A DNA stretch of 64,000 nucleotides from Porphyromonas sp. oral taxon 275 (GCF_018127745.1 NZ_CP072333.1:496001-560000); one strand, 5' to 3'. Shown: positions 17,261 through 26,493, counted from the first letter of the stretch. Notes: generated by a model from the letters alone, not told the origin. Translations and numbers: made by a program.

Positions 17261-19354
17261 TTACAGGTCTGCTAGCGCCCTCGCTCGGATGTCGTCGACC
17301 TCGGGGGAGGTCACCAGCCAGTCCTCTGTTTCGTTTTCGTCGTGGAGTTCACCATCCTCGCCACGGCGTAGCGTGACCACCTCCTGAGGCTTGAGGTCGG
17401 TAAGCATTCGGTGTGTCTCTTCCTTCAGCAGGCGAGCCTTATCAGGGAGACGCTCCGTGATGTAGGTGTCGAAGGACTTTACACGCTGTAGCTGTCCGTG
17501 TAGCTTCTTGCGATCCTCCGCTGTCTGTTCGATCGTCGCTTCATTGAAGCGTTCGACCTCGACCGCTGTCTCGATGTACCGCCCACCTTCGTAGACGTAG
17601 ACCTCGTCCATCTTACCTTCTTCCTGTTCCCACCAGTAGGCATCTACCTTGCCGTTGCGGTCCTTCAGCTTCCCGATAGCTTGGGGCGAAAGGGAGAAGG
17701 AGCGGTAGTTCGCCTTGATAGCCCCTCGACGTACCGAGGTGGCGCGATGTTCGCCGAGCAAGACGGCTAGGCGGTGCATGTCGATACTTGCTAGTTCGGG
17801 ATTGACCGACTCCTGGAGGACTTCCCATCGGGTGCGTCCGCCCCAATACGCTTCGTTGCTATGAGGCGAGTGGTTGTACTTATAGATGAGTTCCTCATAG
17901 TAGGCGACGGCATCCTCATACGCCCAAGCCTTGACCTTGAAGCGGTCGTTATGCTCATCGAAGCTCTTCTCTTCGCTGGTCTGGTTTGCCTCAAGCTTAG
18001 CGTAGTGGCGACCAGTGTTGGGGATGTACTCCTTCTCTATTGTGTACTTAAAGAGTCTGTTGAAGTGCTCAGCGCCCTTTGCCTGTGAGTTCCCAGGTGC
18101 CAAGAAGAGGGCCTTAGGGAAGAGTGCCCCATCCGCCATCAGTGAGGTGCGGAAGTCCGACACCAGGTGCTGTTCCACCTCCGCCTCATGTGGGCAAGGT
18201 AGCCCTAGCGAGAGGAGCGTGCGGAAGGTTGAGCGCAGACAGCCGATGAAGATGTCGTGGCGCTTCTTCCCCGAGAAGGCATACCCGATGATTGCTTGGC
18301 TTGCCAAGTCGTAAGCCACGTAGATCTTCAGGCTGACGGTCTCGCTGATGCCCTTCTCTCTCCAGTTGACCTTGATTTTGAGATCTCGGTCGTCGAGGGA
18401 GATCTTCGAGAGGGACATCGTTGGGCGATTACGCATCACATAGGGCTGGTGCTTGCCTCGCCAGGTCTGGTAGTCATCGTGTACCTTACCTCGCAGTGCC
18501 TTTGCCTCAGGGGTATTGAGGTAGAAGGCAACCGTAGAAGGGGAGAGGGGCTTGTACTGACGATTGTCGTACAGCTCACCCGTCTCGGGATTGTAGATGG
18601 CTACTAAACCTTCCACGAAGTCATTGTATCGGTCTGCCACCGTGCTGTTGTAAGGGCGAGTATCATCGTTATCGATGGCGAGGAGGAGGCGGAGCGTATT
18701 GTGATCGACTTTGCGACTCTGTTGGTTACCGAACTTCTTGCTTATGAGACTTTCGTAGCCCTCCTGCTCAAACTCCCGCAGTACCTTCCTAAAGCGGGGG
18801 GCACTCTGAGGGAGCGTATGCCCCACTTCTTGTCTATAGTAGCTGATAGCACTTGTCAGTTGTTCCCAGCGTACCCTTTTGCTACCTCCCATCACTCGCT
18901 TCAAGAGGCGTATGTCCGCTTGCAAGCTCCGTACGCTCTGTAGTACCGACGCATTCACGATGTACTCCTCTGTCAGCTGGGCTATGCGCTCAAGAGAGAG
19001 GGTGAGGTTAAGCTCGCGCAGGCGCTTAGGGTAGTACTCCTGAGCGAGGCGGTCTCTATGGTAGTGGTCGCTGAACCATTTGCGGAGTACCGCCACATGG
19101 ACGGCATCGCTCCCAATGCGCTTATCCACCTTGTCTCGGAGCTCTCGGGGCAAGCTATCGTAGTCGATGAGCACGTTACTCCCAGCGCCTCCACCACGGC
19201 GCAAGACTTTAATCTTCCCTCGGTTGACAAGATTCCGATAGTTGTATGTGGTAATCACTGGAGCCAAACACTCGGACTTGTCATCGGCTGTGCGCCGATC
19301 CTCCGTGAGGTCAGCAAGATCTATCACCGTGGATTTCCCGTAGTGCTGGAGCAT
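17261..19354 (-). CDS. MuA-like DDE transposase
   Basis: Encodes 697 residues, close to MuA (663). The N-terminal region (1-220) contains several helical DNA-binding segments; the catalytic RNase-H-like core lies at about 310-560, with a first acidic residue near 'SLDDRDLKIK', an internal 'YDLASQAIIGYAF' strand, a 'VSDFR' segment and the final acidic helix 'SQAKGAEHFNRLFK'. A beta-barrel and a C-terminal charged region that could bind MuB follow. It drives replicative transposition and integration. The ATG at 19354 is 4 bases after the Ner-like gene, within the early operon. Confidence 0.9.
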   Translation of the reverse strand: MLQHYGKSTVIDLADLTEDRRTADDKSECLAPVITTYNYRNLVNRGKIKVLRRGGGAGSNVLIDYDSLPRELRDKVDKRIGSDAVHVAVLRKWFSDHYHRDRLAQEYYPKRLRELNLTLSLERIAQLTEEYIVNASVLQSVRSLQADIRLLKRVMGGSKRVRWEQLTSAISYYRQEVGHTLPQSAPRFRKVLREFEQEGYESLISKKFGNQQSRKVDHNTLRLLLAIDNDDTRPYNSTVADRYNDFVEGLVAIYNPETGELYDNRQYKPLSPSTVAFYLNTPEAKALRGKVHDDYQTWRGKHQPYVMRNRPTMSLSKISLDDRDLKIKVNWREKGISETVSLKIYVAYDLASQAIIGYAFSGKKRHDIFIGCLRSTFRTLLSLGLPCPHEAEVEQHLVSDFRTSLMADGALFPKALFLAPGNSQAKGAEHFNRLFKYTIEKEYIPNTGRHYAKLEANQTSEEKSFDEHNDRFKVKAWAYEDAVAYYEELIYKYNHSPHSNEAYWGGRTRWEVLQESVNPELASIDMHRLAVLLGEHRATSVRRGAIKANYRSFSLSPQAIGKLKDRNGKVDAYWWEQEEGKMDEVYVYEGGRYIETAVEVERFNEATIEQTAEDRKKLHGQLQRVKSFDTYITERLPDKARLLKEETHRMLTDLKPQEVVTLRRGEDGELHDENETEDWLVTSPEVDDIRARALADL

Positions 19355-19358
19355 AGCC

Positions 19359-19730
19359 TTAGAGATTGGAGGCTAGTGTCTGGAGCCCATCAAGCATATT
19401 AATGGTTACGTGGTAGCAGAGGCTGACTACTCTCCCATTATGCTCAATGCGCCCTTCGCTGTTACCCTTGTCAATGATGATCCGTGCACCATTTCTGAAG
19501 ACCTGGATCATCTGCCCGTCAGCGTCATGTATCGTCTCGCACTCTGGTATGGTGCAGTAGACCTCACCGCCTAGCTCGAGAGCCAGGGCACGAGCCTTCC
19601 TCGCATCCTCTCCATCTCGCTTGTAGTTGAGAGCGAGGGATAGCCCGCCCTCTGTGATGCCCAGCTCCTGCATGATGCGCTTGCGGACATCGGCACCTAC
19701 TTCAATGTGTCGTTGCATAGTTGTTGCCAT
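19359..19730 (-). CDS. Ner-like early regulator
   Basis: Encodes 123 residues. Residues 12-55 form a helix-turn-helix-like region ('RKRIMQELGITEGGLSLAL', with 'DGEDARKARALALELGG' after it), followed by a small beta-rich domain. It is the first gene of the leftward early operon and faces the repressor across a 90-base control region, the position of ner in Mu, where it switches off early transcription. The role is inferred from position plus the HTH pattern. Confidence 0.65.
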   Translation of the reverse strand: MATTMQRHIEVGADVRKRIMQELGITEGGLSLALNYKRDGEDARKARALALELGGEVYCTIPECETIHDADGQMIQVFRNGARIIIDKGNSEGRIEHNGRVVSLCYHVTINMLDGLQTLASNL

Positions 19731-19771
19731 TGTGATTATTGTCTCTAATCAGTTTCTGTCTATCTTTACAC

Positions 19772-19790
19772 GTTGTTAAGTCTTAACAAC
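19772..19790. promoter_or_regulatory. Palindromic operator between repressor and early operon
   Basis: GTTGTTAAG-T-CTTAACAAC is a perfect 9-bp inverted repeat with a single central base, lying between the divergent repressor and Ner-like genes. It is the best candidate binding site for either regulator. Confidence 0.7.
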
Positions 19791-19819
19791 ACTGCAAAGT
19801 AAAGACTAAATTTCGACTA

Positions 19820-20287
19820 ATGCAAGAAAAGGGGTGCAAAATTTCGGCTCCAATCAAGGAGAGGGTACGTATGTATTTGAAAGTGAAGGGGGTAAAAATT
19901 CGTGATTTTCTCGAGGCTACTGGTGTATCAGAGTCTAATTTTAAGTCAAAGTACAGCGAGTTTGGCGGAGAGGCAATAGCCGAAATAATGTCTACTTACG
20001 GTGATATATCGCCATACTGGCTAATCTTAGGGAAAGGCGAGATGCTTACAGCGCATCGCCCTCTCATTGAGATCGGCAATATTAAAGGGGATAACAATAT
20101 ATATGGAGATGCCAACACCATACCCTCATTAGGAGACAGACACCTCGGAGATCAGGAGGCTCTTCTGCGAAGCCAATCAGAGCAAATCCGCATTCTTGAA
20201 GAGCAAGTGGGACACCTAAAGGAGCTCCTATCGAAACGAGACGACCAGATGGATCAAGTGTTAGCCTTGCTCCATTCTAAGAAGTAA
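19820..20287 (+). CDS. Phage repressor (C-like, HTH plus coiled coil)
   Basis: Encodes 155 residues. The N-terminal XRE-like region (about 12-70) has 'GVKIRDFLEATGVSESNFKS' spread over the recognition helix, then 'SPYWLILGKGEML', a common signature in Bacteroidetes prophage repressors. The C-terminal 40 residues form a coiled coil ('RILEEQVGHLKELLSK') suited to oligomerisation. It is transcribed divergently from the early operon. Its AT-rich coding sequence contrasts with the rest of the phage. It probably maintains lysogeny by binding the palindrome at 19772-19790. Confidence 0.8.
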   Translation: MQEKGCKISAPIKERVRMYLKVKGVKIRDFLEATGVSESNFKSKYSEFGGEAIAEIMSTYGDISPYWLILGKGEMLTAHRPLIEIGNIKGDNNIYGDANTIPSLGDRHLGDQEALLRSQSEQIRILEEQVGHLKELLSKRDDQMDQVLALLHSKK

Positions 20288-20436
20288 GAGACTTTACCTG
20301 CTGTCTCTCAATGGGATAAGATTCAATAAGCAATGTAATACCCCCCTATACTCAAGTGTGATTGCGGTGTTTAATGGTAAATTAATGCTGTTTACTACTC
20401 TCACACATGAGGAAATTACACCCTGTTTGAATTTCC

Positions 20437-20497
20437 AAGTGAATTCCCTTGATGCCTCTTTTAGAATTCCCTTTTGGGGCAAGCAAGTGAATTCCCT
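20437..20497. repeat. AAGTGAATTCCCT repeats near phage end
   Basis: AAGTGAATTCCCT occurs at 20437-20449 and 20485-20497, with a variant TTAGAATTCCCTT at 20461-20473. The 24-base spacing of the three copies suggests protein-binding sites, possibly for the transposase or repressor. Confidence 0.55.
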
Positions 20498-20570
20498 ATG
20501 CACTTCGAATGATGTATTTTCATATAACTGCCTCTCAATATCAAAGATGTGAGCGAGGGCAGAAACAGCA

Positions 20571-20609
20571 TAGGCGGTTATAGCAGGACTCATCCTCTAT
20601 AACCGCCTA
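20571..20609. terminator. Hairpin downstream of phage repressor
   Basis: A perfect 13-bp inverted repeat (TAGGCGGTTATAG with its complement) encloses a 13-base spacer, which itself has a 4-bp AGGA/TCCT pairing. It lies 284 bases after the repressor stop. Terminator or end-associated structure. Confidence 0.5.
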
Positions 20610-20670
20610 TTTCAAGCGTTTGCGCCCGCTATGGGCGTTCTATGGGGCTATCTCAGCCCTTCAGTGTTCG

Positions 20671-20742
20671 AATGTAACACGTACCGCCTTCTAATGCCAT
20701 CCGAAGCCTCTCAATGTAACACCAATGTAACCCAAATGTAAC
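20671..20742. repeat. AATGTAAC repeats, putative transposase end-binding sites
   Basis: AATGTAAC occurs at 20671, 20713, 20724 and 20735; the last three are spaced exactly 11 bases, about one helical turn. This is the pattern expected for transposase binding at a Mu-like terminus. The precise end and any 5-bp target duplication cannot be fixed without the other terminus. Confidence 0.5.
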
Positions 20743-20861
20743 GCTTCGTTTTGCAGGCGCATTTGCCTGTGTCCTTCACGAACTACGCGACAATCAGCGA
20801 TTTAAGGGGTGTTGAGCAGAGGTATTATTGTGTACGTTTCGTTCTACCCCCCTTAACACAG

Positions 20862-20892
20862 CGCCCCGCAGCTCACGAGAAGCTGCGGGGCG
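20862..20892. terminator. Terminator of the GH92 gene
   Basis: A perfect 12-bp GC-rich stem (20862-20873 with 20881-20892) and 7-base loop sit 30 bases past the GH92 stop on the minus strand. Confidence 0.75.
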
Positions 20893-20921
20893 TGATACCT
20901 GAGTGAGAGGAGGGACGGTGC

Positions 20922-23204
20922 CTAGCGCTCGTCCTTGAGGTCGATCTTATCGGCCGAGGGTGGGGGGAGCTTGGCTCCCCATTCCTTATTGGGCTTGTCG
21001 CCCATGACGAAGACGAGGCGGCCGCCCGAGGCGAGCTCGCTGTGACGCAGCCAAGCACGGTCGAGCGCCTTGCCGTTGAGCTCGGCGCGCTGGATGTACT
21101 TATTGACCGAGGAGGCGCCCTTAGCCTCGATGACGAAGCTACGTCCCGAGGAGAGCTGCAGCGTCACCTTCTCGAAGAAGGGCGTACCGATCACGTAGAC
21201 GGGCAGCCCAGGCGTCACGGGGTAGATCCCCATCATGGAGAAGACGACGAAGGCGCTGAGTCCGCCACCATCCTCATCCCCAGGGACGCCCATCAGGTCA
21301 TTGCGGAACCAGGTGTCAATGAGCTTGCGCACCAGGCGCTGCGTACGCCAGGGAGCCCCAGCGTAGGTATAGAGGTAGGGGATGTGCATGCTGGGCTCGT
21401 TGCTCATGGCGAACTGCCCTACGTTGCCCGTCTGGTCGGGGAGCTGGCTGTAGAACTCCCACTTGGACTTGCTGAGCGGGGTGCGCAGCGTCTGGTCAAG
21501 GTTGGCGATGAAGCGCTCGCGGCCGCCCATCAGGTAGATGAGGTCGGCGGGATTGTGCGGTACGCCCCAGCGGTAGGTGTAGGCGTTGTTCTCGTCGTAG
21601 TAGTCGCGCGCCCCGAGGCCACCCGAGAGCTCGTAGTCGAAGGGCTGGATGAACTGCCCGCGGCTGTCGCGTGGATGGAAGAAGCCCGTCTCGTAGTTGA
21701 AGAGCTTGCGGTAGTCGTAGCTGCGGCGTAGGTAGCGTGCGGCATCCTCGTCGTGCCCCGCGCACTTAGCCAGCTGCGCCAGCGTCCAGTAGTCGTAGGC
21801 CGCAGCTAGGCTTACGGCTACGCTCTGGCGCTTCTCCCAGAGGGTGACGCGTGGGTCACTCTCGCGCTCGCCTGGACGTAGGGCGGGCATGTAGCCGCGC
21901 TCGTCGAGTGCCTTAGAGAGGGGCCCCTTGGGGATGCGGGTCCAGGGGAGGTAGGACTTCTCCTCCAGCGTGCGCTGGGCAGCGGTGTAGGCCGCTGCGA
22001 GGTTGAAGCCCGTGACACCCTTGGCATAGGCATCGGCGAAGGTGGCGATGGTGTGCGAGCCGTTCATGCGGTGCGTGTCGCCCTGTACCTCGGGGAAGGT
22101 AGGCAGCCAGCCCTCGGGGGACTGGTGCGCCATCCGCAGCAGCGAGGTGAGCATCTGCTGCTCGCGCTCAGGGTCGAGCAGCAGGCGCAGCGGGTGCACG
22201 GCACGGTAGGTATCCCACAGCCAGTCATCGGTGTAGAAGGGTACGCCGCCGTCCTCGTGTACCTTGTTGTCGAAGGCCGACCAGTAGCGTCCCTCCTCCG
22301 AGATGCAGACCATACGCTCGTAGGTGCGGTAGAGGGAGGTGTAGAAGGTGCTCCGCTCGGCGGCCGTCCCGCCCTCGACCTGGATCTTGTCCAGTGCCTT
22401 GGCCCATTCGTTGCGCCCAGCCTTGGCCACGAGCTTGAGCTCGTAGGACTGGATCTCCCGCTGGACATTGCGCTGCGCCTGCTCTACGCTGATGTAGGAG
22501 ACGCCGTAGCGCAGGGCGCCCTTGTCGCCGCTGAGTGCCACGACGATACTTGAGCCCGAGACGCTGTCGGGCTGCATCTGCACGCGCCCTGTACGTACCT
22601 CCCGCAGGCCAAGCGCCTTGGGCGCCTCGCTCAGCTCTGCCCAGAGATAGACCCGCGTAGAGTCGGAGAGCTGCTGCCAGCCCGAGATGCTGCGCCCCGA
22701 GGCACGTAGCTGACCGTCGGGCGTGGAGAAGACGAGATAGCGCCCCGAGCCCTGTCCCTCGAAGTCAAAGGTATAGAGGGCGCTGCGTGCTGCGGGGGCA
22801 TAGCCTACGCTGACCTCAGGCTCCAGCAGGCGTACGCTGTAGAGGTAGGGCTTGACCTCCTCCTGGTCGTAGCTGTAGCGCGTGACGGCGGGGACGGAGT
22901 CCTCCAGCGAGGTGCGGGGGCTGAGGGCAAAGGCGGAGATCCCGCGGTGCGAGGTGAGGATGAGCGGGAGGCCCTCCAGCTGCTCGGCGGCGTAGTCCGT
23001 GCGCTGGGGGTGGACGCGCATCATACTGTTCGGTAGGTGCACCGTGGGGAAGGTGGGCACGAGCAGGTGGCTGATGCTCCCCAGGTAGGGGTTCACGTAG
23101 TCGATGGGATCACGCTGCTCCCCGCTGGTGCTGCTGCTCGGGCTGCAGGCCACGAGGAGCCCCGAGCCCAGGAGGAGGGCATAGAGGATCTGTCTAGTCG
23201 TCAT
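20922..23204 (-). CDS. GH92 alpha-mannosidase lipoprotein
   Basis: Encodes 760 residues. The N-terminus is a lipoprotein signal ending in a 'LLVACS' lipobox, so the enzyme is likely anchored in the outer or inner membrane facing the periplasm or surface. GH92 hallmarks include the N-terminal 'DYVNPYLGS' motif, 'WDTYRAVHPL', and the active-site region 'GDEDGGGLSAFVVFSMMG' (about 641-660). GH92 enzymes are Ca2+-dependent exo-mannosidases acting on N-glycan mannose, consistent with a host-associated bacterium feeding on glycoproteins. It is a single gene with its own terminator and no SusC/SusD neighbours here. Confidence 0.9.
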   Translation of the reverse strand: MTTRQILYALLLGSGLLVACSPSSSTSGEQRDPIDYVNPYLGSISHLLVPTFPTVHLPNSMMRVHPQRTDYAAEQLEGLPLILTSHRGISAFALSPRTSLEDSVPAVTRYSYDQEEVKPYLYSVRLLEPEVSVGYAPAARSALYTFDFEGQGSGRYLVFSTPDGQLRASGRSISGWQQLSDSTRVYLWAELSEAPKALGLREVRTGRVQMQPDSVSGSSIVVALSGDKGALRYGVSYISVEQAQRNVQREIQSYELKLVAKAGRNEWAKALDKIQVEGGTAAERSTFYTSLYRTYERMVCISEEGRYWSAFDNKVHEDGGVPFYTDDWLWDTYRAVHPLRLLLDPEREQQMLTSLLRMAHQSPEGWLPTFPEVQGDTHRMNGSHTIATFADAYAKGVTGFNLAAAYTAAQRTLEEKSYLPWTRIPKGPLSKALDERGYMPALRPGERESDPRVTLWEKRQSVAVSLAAAYDYWTLAQLAKCAGHDEDAARYLRRSYDYRKLFNYETGFFHPRDSRGQFIQPFDYELSGGLGARDYYDENNAYTYRWGVPHNPADLIYLMGGRERFIANLDQTLRTPLSKSKWEFYSQLPDQTGNVGQFAMSNEPSMHIPYLYTYAGAPWRTQRLVRKLIDTWFRNDLMGVPGDEDGGGLSAFVVFSMMGIYPVTPGLPVYVIGTPFFEKVTLQLSSGRSFVIEAKGASSVNKYIQRAELNGKALDRAWLRHSELASGGRLVFVMGDKPNKEWGAKLPPPSADKIDLKDER

Positions 23205-23221
23205 AGCTGCTTTATGAATGC

Positions 23222-23264
23222 CGGAGGGACGCCCCGAGGCGGCTTGCCTCGAGGCGTCCCTCCG
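23222..23264. terminator. Hairpin between argS and the GH92 gene
   Basis: An inverted repeat with a 12-bp outer stem (CGGAGGGACGCC with its complement) and a further CGAGGC-type inner pairing lies between the argS stop (23307) and the GH92 start. Probable argS terminator. Confidence 0.65.
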
Positions 23265-23306
23265 CTCTTAGATGATGCTGGTGGCGCCCATGGCTGGGGG
23301 CTTGGG

Positions 23307-25106
23307 TTACATGCGCTCGGGCATCTCGATGCCCAGCAGGGCCGAGCCCGCGGCGATGGTACGGGCGATGACCTCGGAGAGGGCGAGGCGGAAGGCACGC
23401 TTCGTCTCGTCCTCCTCCTTGAGGATGGAGTGCTCGTGGTAGAACTGGTTGTACTCCTTGACCAGCTCGTAGACGTAGTTAGCGATAAGTGCGGGGCTGA
23501 AGTCGCGGGCTGCATCGGCCACGACATCGGCGTACTCGGCGAGCTTGGCTACCAGCTCCTGCTCCTTCGTCTCGAGGGTGAGGGTCTTGGGATCGAAGCG
23601 CTCGGGCAGGCTGATGCCCTGCTCGGCGGCACGGCGTAGCACGCTGCGGATACGGGCGTAGGTGTACTGGATGAAGGGGCCCGTATTGCCGTTAAAGTCG
23701 ATGATCTCCTCGGGGCGGAAGACGATGTTCTTGCGGGGATCGACCTTGAGGAGGAAGTACTTCAGCGCTCCGAGGCCTACGCGGCGAGCTACCTCGTCCG
23801 TCTCCTCGGGGCTCATATCCTTGGCCTTGCCCTGCTCCTCGGCGATGCTGCGCGCCGTGGCGATCATCTCGTCCATGAGGTCATCGGCGTCGACGACCGT
23901 GCCCTCACGGCTCTTCATCTTGCCGTTGGGCAGCTCGACCATGCCGTAGCTGAAGTGTACGAGCCCCTTGCCAAAGTCATAGCCGAGGCGGTCGAGCAGT
24001 AGGGAGAGCACCTTGAAGTGGTAATCCTGCTCGTTACCCACGACGTAGACCATCTTGTCGATGGGGTACTCGTCGAAGCGCTTCTTCGCCGTCCCGATGT
24101 CCTGAGTCATGTAGACGGAGGTGCCGTCGGAGCGCAGTAGGATCTTGCGGTCCAGTCCTTCGTCGGTGAAGTCGGCCCATACCGAGCCGTCGGGATCCTG
24201 GACGAACTTCCCCTCCTTCAGTCCACGCAGTACCTCGGCCTTCCCCTCGAGGTAGGTCTCGGACTCGTAGTAGATCTTGTCGAAGCTGACGCCCATGCGC
24301 TCGTAGGTCTCGTCGAAGCCCGCGTAGACCCAGCTATTCATCATGCGCCAGATGGCTACGGTCTCCTCGTCGCCCTCCTCCCAGCGGCGCAGCATGGCGC
24401 GCGCCTCGGCCATCAGCTCAGAGGCGGCCTCGGCCTCCTCCTTGCTCTTGCCTGCGGCCATGAGGGCCTCGAGCTCGGCCTTGTAGTGCTTGTCGAAGAG
24501 GACGTAGAAGTCCCCGATCAGGTGGTCGCCCTTCTTGCCCGTGCTCTCGGGCGTGGCGCCCTCGCCCCAGCGTACCCAGGCGAGCATGGACTTACAGATA
24601 TGGATACCGCGGTCGTTGACGATATTGGTCTTGACCACGCGCTGCCCTGCGGCCTCTAGGATCAAGGCGAGGCTGTAGCCGAGGAGGTTGTTGCGCACGT
24701 GCCCGAGGTGCAGGGGCTTGTTGGTATTGGGCGAGGAGTACTCGACCATGACCAAGGGGGACTGCTCCGTGGCGCGGATATGTCCGTAGTCCGCATCGTG
24801 GCGTATGGCGTTGAAGTCCTCGACCCAGGCCGCGGTGGCGATGGTGAGGTTGAGGAAGCCCTTGACGACCTGCACGCTGGTGACGAGCTCAGGGTGACGC
24901 TCCAGCAGTGCCTCGCCTAGCTCCTGGGCCGTAGCCTCGGGGCTCTTGCGGGAGACCTTCAGGAGGGGGAAGGTCACCAGGGTCCACTGACCCTCGAATT
25001 CGCTGCGTGTCTTCTGCAGCTGTAGCTGCTCCTGGGGCACGCTCTGTCCGTAGAGCTGCTCTACGGCTTGGCTCACTGCGCTCTGCAGTGCGTGTACGAT
25101 GGACAT
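23307..25106 (-). CDS. argS: Arginyl-tRNA synthetase
   Basis: Encodes 599 residues, the usual class I ArgRS length. The N-terminal additional domain precedes 'PLHLGHVRNN' (about 129-138), the HIGH-type ATP-binding signature; 'NGKMKSREGTVV' (about 392-403) corresponds to the KMSKS-loop region; the DALR anticodon-binding domain fills the C-terminus. It charges tRNA-Arg. A -7 box lies at 25208-25215, so it is transcribed alone. Confidence 0.97.
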   Translation of the reverse strand: MSIVHALQSAVSQAVEQLYGQSVPQEQLQLQKTRSEFEGQWTLVTFPLLKVSRKSPEATAQELGEALLERHPELVTSVQVVKGFLNLTIATAAWVEDFNAIRHDADYGHIRATEQSPLVMVEYSSPNTNKPLHLGHVRNNLLGYSLALILEAAGQRVVKTNIVNDRGIHICKSMLAWVRWGEGATPESTGKKGDHLIGDFYVLFDKHYKAELEALMAAGKSKEEAEAASELMAEARAMLRRWEEGDEETVAIWRMMNSWVYAGFDETYERMGVSFDKIYYESETYLEGKAEVLRGLKEGKFVQDPDGSVWADFTDEGLDRKILLRSDGTSVYMTQDIGTAKKRFDEYPIDKMVYVVGNEQDYHFKVLSLLLDRLGYDFGKGLVHFSYGMVELPNGKMKSREGTVVDADDLMDEMIATARSIAEEQGKAKDMSPEETDEVARRVGLGALKYFLLKVDPRKNIVFRPEEIIDFNGNTGPFIQYTYARIRSVLRRAAEQGISLPERFDPKTLTLETKEQELVAKLAEYADVVADAARDFSPALIANYVYELVKEYNQFYHEHSILKEEDETKRAFRLALSEVIARTIAAGSALLGIEMPERM

Positions 25107-25207
25107 ATTGCTCTCTGCTTATCTTATACTTTGTCGGTGGGTGGCTTAGCCTCGGGGCTACGGCCTCGGGATCGCCCCGAGCTGCTGCCTCCGCTGGCTA
25201 GGAAGTA

Positions 25208-25215
25208 CAAAGATA
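25208..25215 (-). promoter_or_regulatory. argS promoter -7 box
   Basis: The minus strand reads TATCTTTG, matching TAnnTTTG, about 100 bases before the argS ATG. Confidence 0.6.
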
Positions 25216-25327
25216 CGAATAAGGGGCGCAAAGTCCAGACACTCAGCGCTGGGCTCGCCCTACAGCGCCTCGCGGAGTGCTTCCCCTTCGTGGGCGAGGA
25301 TGCTCCGTGCTCGGGGTGAGCTCCGCT

Positions 25328-25415
25328 GAGGGATATCAGTCAGCCCGTCGAGGGCCGTCAGTCAGCGCCGTGAGGGCTATCCCTCAGCCCGCCGATGGGT
25401 ATCAGTCAGCCCGCC
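25328..25415 (+). repeat. 22-bp tandem repeat, locus 1 (4 units)
   Basis: Four contiguous units of exactly 22 bases begin at 25328, 25350, 25372 and 25394, with core GAGGGnnnTCAGTCAGC followed by five variable bases. Unit 3 has CCCTCAGC and unit 4 GATGGG. The array lies between the argS and rfbA promoters. The same family occurs at 37102 and, inverted, at 44943. Confidence 0.85.
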
Positions 25416-25563
25416 GAGACTTGGGGTGGACGAAGCGCGCTGCCTCGAGTGGCTGCCCTCGGGCTGGGATGAGGCGGCTGCTCAGCCGCTCGGGAGGAGT
25501 CCGTCCTCCTGCCTACTGCGGCGTGCAGCTCGCTGGGGCTCGCGGGGATACGGGCAAAAGCCG

Positions 25564-25571
25564 TATCTTTA
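25564..25571 (+). promoter_or_regulatory. rfb operon promoter -7 box
   Basis: TATCTTTA, one base from the TAnnTTTG consensus, 43 bases before the rfbA ATG. Confidence 0.5.
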
Positions 25572-25614
25572 TCCATCATTAAGAATCAGAACGGCAAACG
25601 ACTCACCTAGATAG

Positions 25615-26490
25615 ATGAAAGGAATAGTCCTAGCAGGCGGTGCGGGCACGCGCCTCTATCCCATCACCAAGGGCGTGAGCAAGCAGCTCCTGCCCATCTA
25701 CGACAAGCCGATGATCTACTACCCGATCTCGGTACTGATGCTCGCAGGCATACGCGAGATACTCATCATCTCCACCCCCGAGGATCTGCCCGGCTTCCGC
25801 CGCCTCCTCGGTGACGGGTCGAGCTATGGGCTCAGCTTCAGCTACGCCGAGCAGCCCTCTCCCGACGGCCTAGCTCAGGCCTTCATCATCGGTCGGGACT
25901 TCATCGGCGACGACAGCGCCTGCCTCGTGCTGGGGGATAATATCTTCTACGGTATGAGCTTCACGCAGCTGCTGCAGCAGTCGGTGGCGCGTGCCGAGCG
26001 CGAGGGTAGGGCGACGATCTTCGGCTACTGGGTCAGCGACCCCGAGCGCTATGGGGTGGCGGAGTTCGACGCCGAGGGGCGCTGCATCTCCATCGAGGAG
26101 AAGCCCGCCCAGCCCAAGAGCAACTACGCCGTGGTAGGCCTGTACTTCTATCCCAATAAGGTCGTCGATGTGGCGGCTGAGGTCAAGCCCTCGGCACGCG
26201 GCGAGCTGGAGATAACGAGTGTGAACCAGGCCTTCCTCGAGTCGGGCGAGCTCAGCATAGAGACGCTGGGCCGTGGCTTCGCTTGGCTCGATACGGGTAC
26301 GCATGACTCCCTCTCGGAGGCCTCTACCTTCGTCGAGGTCATAGAGAAGCGTCAGGGGCTCAAGGTCGCTTGCCTCGAGGAGATCGCCTACCACCAGGGC
26401 TGGCTCAGTGCTGAGGAGCTGCGCCGTGTGGCCGAGCCGATGAAGCGCAATCAGTATGGTCAGTACCTCCTTAGACTCCTCGAGCGCTAG
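25615..26490 (+). CDS. rfbA: Glucose-1-phosphate thymidylyltransferase
   Basis: Encodes 291 residues, the normal RmlA length. The N-terminal nucleotide-binding signature '[17 protein letters not shown]' and '[14 protein letters not shown]' are intact, as are '[10 protein letters not shown]' and '[18 protein letters not shown]'. It makes dTDP-glucose from dTTP and glucose-1-phosphate, step one of dTDP-L-rhamnose synthesis. It is the first gene of a tightly packed rfbACDB operon. Confidence 0.97.
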   Translation: MKGIVLAGGAGTRLYPITKGVSKQLLPIYDKPMIYYPISVLMLAGIREILIISTPEDLPGFRRLLGDGSSYGLSFSYAEQPSPDGLAQAFIIGRDFIGDDSACLVLGDNIFYGMSFTQLLQQSVARAEREGRATIFGYWVSDPERYGVAEFDAEGRCISIEEKPAQPKSNYAVVGLYFYPNKVVDVAAEVKPSARGELEITSVNQAFLESGELSIETLGRGFAWLDTGTHDSLSEASTFVEVIEKRQGLKVACLEEIAYHQGWLSAEELRRVAEPMKRNQYGQYLLRLLER

Positions 26491-26493
26491 CGT

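Larger units (their letters stand above)
1..20745. mobile_element. Mu-like transposable prophage (left part outside window)
   Basis: A MuA-type transposase, a MuB-type ATPase, a GemA-like protein, a DUF935 portal, a MuF head protein and a gpG-like morphogenesis protein occur together, which is diagnostic of a Mu-like phage. The repressor end lies at the right. The exact terminus was not resolved, but it should fall between the repressor stop (20287) and the GH92 terminator (20862), where repeated short motifs cluster. Early genes run leftward and late genes run rightward, meeting near 12.6 kb. Capsid, protease, sheath and tail-tube genes are not seen and are presumably left of the window. The right boundary given is an estimate based on the last repeat. 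Confidence 0.85.

Noticed and set aside
20294..20593. 99-codon minus-strand frame at the phage end
   Set aside because: Lies over repeats and hairpin arms; no protein-like pattern.
25328..25415. Possible CRISPR array
   Set aside because: The 22-base units are contiguous with no spacers, vary within the unit, and have no cas genes nearby.
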